Assembly: GCA_019321725.1 (NCBI GenBank)
Contig: CM033108.1
Span: forward strand, 8,512,060 to 8,576,059
Direction: 5' to 3'
From: Paulownia fortunei
Lineage: Eukaryota; Streptophyta; Magnoliopsida; Lamiales; Paulowniaceae
Length of the DNA: 64,000 bases
Position numbers and translations under genes: made by a program. The notes beneath the pieces are model-generated. The model did not search any database and was not told where the DNA came from. It saw nothing but the letters and a program-made list of their open reading frames with translations. Each line of letters starts with the position of its first letter. The stretch's first letter is position 1. This document shows positions 57,400-64,000 of the stretch, piece by piece.

Positions 57400-58450
57400 G
57401 CCTCCACCAGATGGTCCTCCTGAGATAATGTTTATGATTCCAGCAAATGGGAGATTATCATTTACACGGGTTCTTCTAGGATAGTAGAGTAACTCATCCT
57501 CCGTCTAGGGAGTGTCACGCTGATGGTAGTCCTCTTGAGGGGACTAGGGCCTTGATCACAAACTCTTTAGGTATCTTCATTATATGAGATTTTCAATCTC
57601 CTTTATTATATGAAAGCACTCCTCGATGGTGTGCCTTCGATTGTGATGGTAGAGGTAGTACTTGTTGGACTTCATCCTCTTGGAATCATCTTTCATTTTT
57701 CTCGATGGTTGGATGATCCCTTGCTGTTTCGTAGCCACCAAGACTTCCATCATTGGGGCTTTTAGTGAAGTATATTGTGGGTATCTTGGTGGAGTATGCC
57801 TCGACTCTTCAGTCTGGTTCTTATGCCCCTTTTTCTCATCTTTATGTTTATACTTTGTTCCTATTCATTAGAGTATGGTCTCTTTTATGCGGATGTACTT
57901 CTCCGCTTTGACAAGGAGCTCCTCTAATGTGTTGGGGGGTCTCCCCGCAATAGGTTCTTTTAATCTCTCATAATGAAGGTTCTGTTGTATGATCCCGGCT
58001 AGTAACTCATGATTGACGTGGGGAATTTCATGCACTACCTCCATGAAGTGTCTGACGTAGTCTCTCAAAGTCTCCCCATCTCTTTGGGCGATCACGAATA
58101 GGTATGCAACCATCTTGGGGTACTTTCGATTGATAGAAAATTGTGCAAGAACCCTAGTGTCAGTTGCTCAAGGCTACTATGCTACTAGTAGGGAGTTGGT
58201 TGAACCACAACGATGCATGCTTGGAAAGCATGGTATGGAATATCTTACACAAAGCGGAATTGCTTAAGTTATACAAATTTGTCTTAGCATAGAACTTGTT
58301 AATGTGCTTTTGAGGGTCACTAGGTCTATCATACTCAGTAAGGTTGGCAACTTGGATCCCTACTAACAGGAACTCAGCTAAGATAGCGAGAAAGAATAAA
58401 CTGTGCTTAGATGGTGCTACAAAAAGTGGGATGTGGTGCTCCACCTGCAC
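57400..58450 (-). pseudogene. gag: gag of the Tat/Ogre-like element, broken
   Basis: Minus-strand frame 58450-58160 reads VANLTEYDRPSDPQKHINKF and MLSKHASLWFNQLP, the gag domain entry with the hallmark W-F-x-x-L-P. Frame 58113-57868 continues RDGETLRDYVRHFMEVVHEI and PPNTLEELLVKAEKYIRIKE. A third piece (57700-57380) reads SNKYYLYHHNRRHTIEECF, a C-x-x-H-type knuckle whose first Cys is Tyr, and later INIISGGPSGGG, a motif common before protease in Tat-lineage gag. Frameshifts separate the three pieces. Confidence 0.8.
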
Positions 58451-58911
58451 CCATGACCCAATTAGGAATATCGGTGGCCTAGTATGTGTTGCTTTAGTCT
58501 CCCCTCTTCACTTCGAGTTTTCCTTTGACCCCTAACTGCTCGCATCCTCATGGGTATTAGCTCCTCTTCGCCTTGTCACTTTTTGCCTTTGCTCAGTCCT
58601 CTTGGGAACTGGCAGAGTCTTGGATTTTGTGATATGATTGAGGGGGCTCTTCTCTATGCTGGTTCGCATCAAATTGAGCTACAGATTGGGTTGATGCATC
58701 CTCGATCATTATCCTTAATGCCTCTTGGGTTATTTGTAGTACAATTGGTTAAGCTAGCTCTTTTTGATACAGCAGTGGTGGATCATGCTGAGGAAATAGT
58801 TTTCATGGCTGGTCCACTCCATTGTTGTCGGCTCTTTTTTCATAGGGGCCATCTTTATTGTTGGACTTCCTAGCTCTAGTTCTGGTCTACATCCTCAATA
58901 TTTTGGCAGTT
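58451..58911 (-). other. Leader of the Tat/Ogre-like element
   Basis: Sequence between the primer site and gag. It has open frames on the plus strand without recognisable content. On the minus strand it may include the gag N terminus, not resolvable by eye. Confidence 0.45.
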
Positions 58912-58931
58912 TTTTCATAGATTGTGCTAAA
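58912..58931 (-). other. Decayed primer-binding site
   Basis: Minus-strand TTTAGCACAATCTATGAAAA sits beside the LTR. It keeps the spacing of the TGGCGCC-type primer site used by Tat-lineage elements but has A at most expected G positions. The match is only partial, so this is an inference. Confidence 0.35.
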
Positions 58932-58932
58932 A

Positions 58933-59369
58933 TGATGTAGTTTGGATCTAAATCTTTAAATGTCAGTTACTTATGAGCTTTTAACTCTTAGGTGGGTTTT
59001 TGCCTACGAATTGTTAGGGCATCGGAGTTGCCCTAGTGAAAACCCTCCAATACTCAATCAAAACTAGAAAAAGATGAATAATTTCAAAGCAGAGAACTAA
59101 AAACTGTAAAGAACTAAATAAATTGTGTAACTTCATAATGGAATGGATGAGGGTATTTATTGATTTTTAACTTGAGACTTGGGCCTCATAGGCCATTTGC
59201 ATATTTTTGGGCCTATTGGGCTTGTAAGTCCTATTGAGTTAAGATTAAATATTTTTGAGTTTAATTAATATATTCCTCTCTTACGAATGTGCTTGATTGG
59301 GCCTCTTAAGCTTGCAAACTTGATCCTATTGGGTTGGACCTCTTATTATTATTATTATTGGATATATCA
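58933..59369 (-). repeat. 5' LTR of the Tat/Ogre-like element
   Basis: On the minus strand it starts TGATATATCCAATAATAATA and ends CCAAACTACATCA. It shares the CTATTGGGTT/AGCCC and CATTCGTAAGAG phrases with the partner LTR. A TTA-type microsatellite (59347-59360) lies near its start. Confidence 0.8.
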
Positions 59370-59374
59370 ATTAG

Positions 59375-61806
59375 CAATAGGTTGGGCTTGACAAAACCCA
59401 AGGCCCCTAGCCCAAATTTGTGAAGGATCGAACCAGCCTCATTTCATATTCAACTCAAGACCTCGCCCTGCACTCGAACTTGATGGGTTAGGACCAACTA
59501 GATCCATTTTATAATTTTATAAATATTTAAAAAAATATTTTTTTAAAAAAATTAACCTTTCAAGATATGAGAAAAAAATATTATTAACAAATTATTAATT
59601 ATTTGCAAAATTAAATATATATGTTTTTATTTTTTGAAAATTATGATTTTCAACACATTTTTTACTTTTGTGTACATTGAAAGTGTATGCTATTTATTAA
59701 TTTTTATTCTAATTTTAACTTATTAAAAGTATTACATTTGTATTTTTTATACAAGTAGGGGGAGGGGTTTGAGACAGATATATCCAAATTTGAGATTCGT
59801 CACACCAAGATTTTCGATAACTTAAGACCCACCTTGCTCCGAACCTAAAGTTGAATGGGCTCAACTCGCTTACCCGCAGACCTACTATCAAAAAAATCAA
59901 AAGTCCCATGAATTAAAACTCATTGCATCATCATCTTTTTGCCGTTTTTCTTCAAATGCTGCCTTGAGCTCATCAAGAAGAAAAACTTCGCCTCAAAACA
60001 TAAAAAAAAACCCCAAAAGAAAATCTTTTCTGCTTAGCTCTCCTTTTTTTTCTTCATTGAAATTAAGGTGGGTTAGATTCTTATGTGAGTGTGGATTGAA
60101 ACTGTGAAAAAACAAAAGAGGAGAAGAAAAAGGAAAAAAGATCAGAATAAAATGGAAGGGAGAGTAGAAAGAAAAATATGATAAGGCGAGAAAAAAAAGA
60201 GAAATAAGATAAGAGGACGACCTGTTAGATGAGATGGCAATTTGCTTGAGAAATGGAGGTTTAAATTAGAAGAAATCCTAAATCATTTACAATACGGGAC
60301 AACTCTAATAAAACTCCTTACTCGTCTCTAGACCCAATTGGGTTTGAAAAAATTAAAGCTTAATATCTGCCTTAAGACCAGTTTAACCACTCGAACGAGA
60401 TGAGATGGGGTTGTGATGGATATTATCATTCCTGTATGCAAGTGTATATGCAACTTATAATATTTTCTCGTATAAGCATATCACATAAATATATACATAA
60501 TGTATATAGACATTATATACAAATGTATGTATATTTATATTTGTATACATATAGTAACCTTTCCTAAATTTTCGAGTTCAAAACATGAAAATCCAAAACC
60601 TATCACGTAACCTGTTTGTAAAGTCAAAATTCAATGTATTTAAAAAAAAGTTCAAGACAGATTCGAGTTAAATACAAACACATTAGCATTGCGATGGATC
60701 TAGTGGACCGGAGCCTGCCCGCCACTTCAACTCAACGGTCAACCTGAATTTGGAGTAAATAGAGCTTAGACATTACCTTTTTATAAATTTGAAACTCTTT
60801 TTGCCGCAATATTAGCCGCTCTCTGGTCATTGATACATTAATCCAGTAAAACCGGGGCCACCACCCTCACATGGTCAACTACTCGACGTTTCACCAATAA
60901 CTCATTTTATTATACTAAATACAGATGCATTTTTTCAATGAAAATAAGTGGGGTAAACAATTACTGCAGCAACTTTTTTGTATTAATTATAAGAATTTTT
61001 ACTATTAAAATTTTTAGTTGATTCACAACTAATTTTTAGTGGACAAAATCCAACACCAAAATCTTATAAAGTATAATAAGATTAAAAATTTTCCACAAAC
61101 TTAGTTTAATAATTACCAGAGTACTGCTGTAAATGAGTTCGAATTTATGATTTTTTTATTGAAAATTAATATTAAATGTTTACAAAACGGTATATATATA
61201 TATATATAGGTTTCTACATGCTTAAAATTAATGGGCATACATAGTAAAGTATTGCCATCAGTCATCACACTATTCATGATTTACTATGCAAGGAAAGTAC
61301 ATGTGAGCCTGTTATGATTGTATAAAATATACTCCCACTTGTCAGATTCTCGAGTTTTTTTTTTTTTTTGTTGTTTCTTTCACGAGATTAGCAACATCTT
61401 CACTTTAGATGGTCAGTGCTGTTAGGCTTAGAATTTACGGATTTCCAGCTCTAAAGCCAATTTACGAGGGCAGTTTTGAGTGTAACTACTGCAATTTCAC
61501 ATTTTTGGGTTCCCTGAGCCTGTTAACATTTTTCTATATTTGGAGTTTTGGGTACCAAAACTGGTAAGAGGCTCCTTTCCCACGCTGCCCATCTGCCAAT
61601 TAAAGAAAAGAAGGAAAGGGAAGTAGAGAGAGATTTGTAAGTTGTAAGCACTCTTATGTCTTCATGAAATTTATATGTTCAGTTGGAATCTGATTATTGG
61701 AGCTTATCTTATATCTGTGCTGGTTTATATGGTTTGTTTTTAGTCTTGATTGATTTCAAAATCTTGGTTTTGTTTGGGCTTTGATTATCTGGGGTAGGGG
61801 GTAAGC
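59375..61806. other. Intergenic region and upstream region of the methyltransferase gene
   Basis: No gene. GC-richer phrases at 59380-59500, 59780-59880 and 60680-60750 resemble decayed repeat sequence. A TA run lies at 61191-61208. For the downstream gene, a weak TATA-like CTATATTTGG (61535-61544), a purine-rich GA stretch (61605-61635) and a GTAAGT (61638-61643) with a later TTTTTAG (61737-61743) could mark promoter, leader and a 5' UTR intron. These assignments need transcript data. Confidence 0.4.
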
Positions 61807-63213
61807 ATGGGGAAGTCATGCTTTCCCAAGTGTAGGTTAGGGAGAATAATGGGCTGGCTTCAAATTCTGTTGGGAGGGCTGGTTATAATTGTGAGCATAT
61901 CAAGTTTATCTAGGTTTTACTCTGCTGGATTTTTCTTGCACAACGAGGACATATGCCGACATTTTTATGGCTCCAAGGTTGTTTATGAGGGCATTGATGT
62001 TGTAGCGTTGACAGCTCGAGTTGAGGAAGTGCTCAACAAGATGGAAAGCCTGCAGGACAAGCTCGAATCAACCGTGCAACAGATGGAGAAGAACAGAGGG
62101 GAATTGCATAAAAGCAACATTTCAAGATTGGAGTACAAGAAATTCTTGGAGGATGAGGTAATTAGGCCAATCTACAGTGCCCACATTGCTCTTAGGCAGA
62201 TTCGATTGCCTAGAATTGAGGAGAACGAAAATGTAACTATTAAGGAGGATCCTTTGATTAATACTTTTGTGGTTGAGGAGATCCGCAAGTACATAACCCC
62301 TAAAGAGAACAGAGTGGGAAAGATTAATATATATGGGACGGAGAAAGTATACAACACGATAGGGCATGCATGTGTGCTGATGAAAAAGGAATTGGAGGAG
62401 TATATGGATTACGACGTCGGATCATACTGCAAGGATGACTGGATTTTGGGGCAGAAGCTTATGATTCGTGGGTGTGATCCATTGCCGCGGAGGCGATGCT
62501 TGACTAGAGCCTCTAAACTCTACTTGAGGCCTTATCCGATTAACGAGTCCCTTTGGAGAATGCCTGAGGGAAGAAATGTGAGGTGGAGTAATTATCAGTG
62601 CAGAAACTTTGAGTGCTTATCTAGCAGAAACCCAAAGAGAGGTTATTCCAAGTGCACCGGATGTTTTGAAATGGAAAAGGAAAAGCTCAAGTGGGTTGCT
62701 AACACCTCCCTTCCTATCGATTTTCTGATTAAAGATGTTTTAGCAATCAAACCAGGGGAGATAAGAATTGGACTGGATTTTGGCGTTGGCACGGGGACAT
62801 TTGCTGCACGAATGAGGGAACAAAACGTGACCATTGTCTCTGCGGCCCTAAACTTGGGGGCTCCTTTCAATGAAATGATTGCTCTAAGAGGTTTGATCCC
62901 TTTATACGTGACATTGAACCAACGGCTTCCTTTTTTTGATAACACAATGGATATGATTCACACGACTGGATTCATGGACGGATGGATCGATTTGCAGCTG
63001 TTGGATTTCATCCTGTTTGATTGGGATCGCGTCTTGAGGCCGGGGGGATTGCTCTGGATAGATCGGTTCTTCTGTAAAAGGAAAGACTTAGATGACTACA
63101 TGTACATGTTTTTGCAGTTCAGGTACAGAAAACTCAAATGGGCAATTGCTCCTAAGTCTAAGGATGAAGTTTTTCTCTCTGCATTGCTGGAGAAGCCTCC
63201 TAGATCATTGTGA
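61807..63213 (+). CDS. Membrane-anchored SAM-dependent methyltransferase-like protein
   Basis: This is the only intact gene: 468 codons in one exon, ATG to TGA. The start has A at -3 and G at +4 and is the first ATG of a clear N terminus. Residues 15-34 (MGWLQILLGGLVIIVSISSL) form one membrane segment after a basic stretch, as in type II Golgi proteins. Residues 65-101 are heptad-like, probably coiled coil. The methyltransferase fold is at the C terminus: SAM motif GLDFGVGTGTF (322-332), then RLPFFDNTMDMIHTTGF, then DWDRVLRPGGLLWIDRFF (405-422). Asn-glycosylation sequons at about 104, 142, 246, 299 and 340 fit a lumenal domain. It resembles the plant family of probable methyltransferases such as At1g29790 and At4g01240; the substrate is unknown. 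GC content and codon use are unlike the retroelement ORFs around it. Confidence 0.93.
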   Translation: MGKSCFPKCRLGRIMGWLQILLGGLVIIVSISSLSRFYSAGFFLHNEDICRHFYGSKVVYEGIDVVALTARVEEVLNKMESLQDKLESTVQQMEKNRGELHKSNISRLEYKKFLEDEVIRPIYSAHIALRQIRLPRIEENENVTIKEDPLINTFVVEEIRKYITPKENRVGKINIYGTEKVYNTIGHACVLMKKELEEYMDYDVGSYCKDDWILGQKLMIRGCDPLPRRRCLTRASKLYLRPYPINESLWRMPEGRNVRWSNYQCRNFECLSSRNPKRGYSKCTGCFEMEKEKLKWVANTSLPIDFLIKDVLAIKPGEIRIGLDFGVGTGTFAARMREQNVTIVSAALNLGAPFNEMIALRGLIPLYVTLNQRLPFFDNTMDMIHTTGFMDGWIDLQLLDFILFDWDRVLRPGGLLWIDRFFCKRKDLDDYMYMFLQFRYRKLKWAIAPKSKDEVFLSALLEKPPRSL

Positions 63214-64000
63214 TGATACTGATTCATCCTCTTTTTGGTTTTTCCTGTCAAGAATCGCGAGAAACTTACGCTTTTCCTGCTATTTCTTCTTTTATTACAT
63301 CCAGTGAGAACATTGTGACTATGTTCCTCTTGTATGTGAGACTAACTACTTCTCTATGTTACAGAACAATATAGCTAGAATGAATAAGATAGATGCACAT
63401 ATCTCATTTCTTTGATTCATTAATGAGTTATCTTTGAATAAGAAACACATTGGTTCTATTTTATATTTGAATCTGAAGGTGGTTCCTTTGACATAAGCAA
63501 GATTTCCTCTTTTGGTGAAAATCCTACAAATTTTTTAGGAATTATTTGGTTGTTTGTAAAAGATCATCCCAGTAATATTATGCCCTGAGGTTTTGTAATA
63601 TGATTAATGAAATGAAGGGTGATCTCTGTTAGAGAATTTGAAATATCGAAGATTTTGAGAATTCTTTTCCTCACGAACGAAGCCGTATTAGTGTTAAAAA
63701 ATCACATTGTGCCTCTGTAATTGTTGATACATCTTTATAGGACCTAGTTGAAGATATGAACTTTAGTCCCATGTTTCTCTTATCTGGTCAATGTAGGGAA
63801 GCAGAGAAACTTGTTTTCTTAGTTTTATGTACAGAACTTAAGTAAAACACCACATTAATTTTGATAAGAGACTGCTTTATTTATTAAATGAAGTGTTCAT
63901 AATTTTCTTTATTAATATTTAAGCTTTTGGTTGGTCCATCATAAATAACACTCACAGCCACAATTGAATCTTTTTTTTTCGTTTTTTTTTTTTTTATATT
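63214..64000 (+). other. 3' UTR and downstream flank of the methyltransferase gene
   Basis: The region after the stop is T/A-rich. No canonical AATAAA is seen close by; near-matches AATGAATAAG (63379) and TGAATAAGAA (63434) are the likeliest polyadenylation signals. A poly-T run ends the window. No further gene is visible. Confidence 0.5.

Larger units (their letters stand above)
55260..59369 (-). mobile_element. Non-autonomous Tat/Ogre-like Ty3 element
   Basis: The direct repeats 55260-55592 and 58933-59369 are the LTRs. The flanks GTTAG (55255-55259) and ATTAG (59370-59374) match at 4 of 5 bases. On the minus strand the interior has a gag with Tat/Ogre features, then a noncoding region with a minisatellite and a purine tract before the 3' LTR. 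There is no protease, RT or integrase. At 4.1 kb it is far shorter than full-length members of this group. Confidence 0.78.

Noticed and set aside
62122..62945. Minus-strand open frames under the methyltransferase gene
   Set aside because: They are shadows of the real coding strand, with no recognisable domain.
1..64000. CRISPR array, operon-like gene cluster or defence system
   Set aside because: The tandem arrays are contiguous degenerate minisatellites without spacers, and the sequence is clearly plant nuclear DNA.

Overview
This is repeat-rich nuclear DNA from a flowering plant, most likely a eudicot. It is AT-rich and contains one intact host gene, one 100-N assembly gap, and many decayed LTR retrotransposons of the plant Athila, Tat/Ogre, Tekay and Ty1/copia lineages. 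The species cannot be named from the sequence alone. There is no sign of bacterial operons, CRISPR arrays or rRNA.

Layout, left to right. Positions 1-2388 are the 3' end of a Tat/Ogre-like Ty3 element, with a roughly 26-unit minisatellite, a polypurine tract and an LTR. Positions 2691-4467 look like a solo Athila-type LTR on the minus strand. Positions 4468-8789 are AT-rich and include a small inverted-repeat (MITE-like) element. Positions 8795-21275 are a complete but dead Athila-lineage element on the plus strand, with target duplication AAGAG on both sides. It sits inside what looks like a minus-strand copia-type LTR that resumes at 21281-22510. Positions 23835-24365 are another minus-strand copia-type LTR.

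Positions 25817-40301 are an internally deleted Athila-type element on the minus strand, with perfect ATATG target duplications. A Ty1/copia element (27722-35735, plus strand) is nested in it, and that element has itself lost integrase and half of its reverse transcriptase. Positions 40302-46612 are mostly unassigned noncoding DNA, with the assembly gap and an unusual G-rich block. Positions 46613-55022 are a Tekay-type chromovirus with a truncated 3' LTR. Positions 55260-59369 are a small Tat/Ogre-like minus-strand element that keeps only gag and a minisatellite.

The only intact gene is at 61807-63213. It encodes a 468-residue, membrane-anchored, SAM-dependent methyltransferase-like protein of a plant-specific family, in one exon.

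No retroelement here can make a full set of proteins. Stops fall mostly at positions explained by C-to-T or G-to-A change, and primer-binding sites have decayed in the same way, as expected for long-methylated, silenced DNA. I did not find a convincing new biological system. The most interesting items are structural: nested insertions dated by target duplications, a 627-bp duplication in only one LTR, minisatellites beside Tat/Ogre polypurine tracts, and a strand-asymmetric G-quadruplex-prone block.
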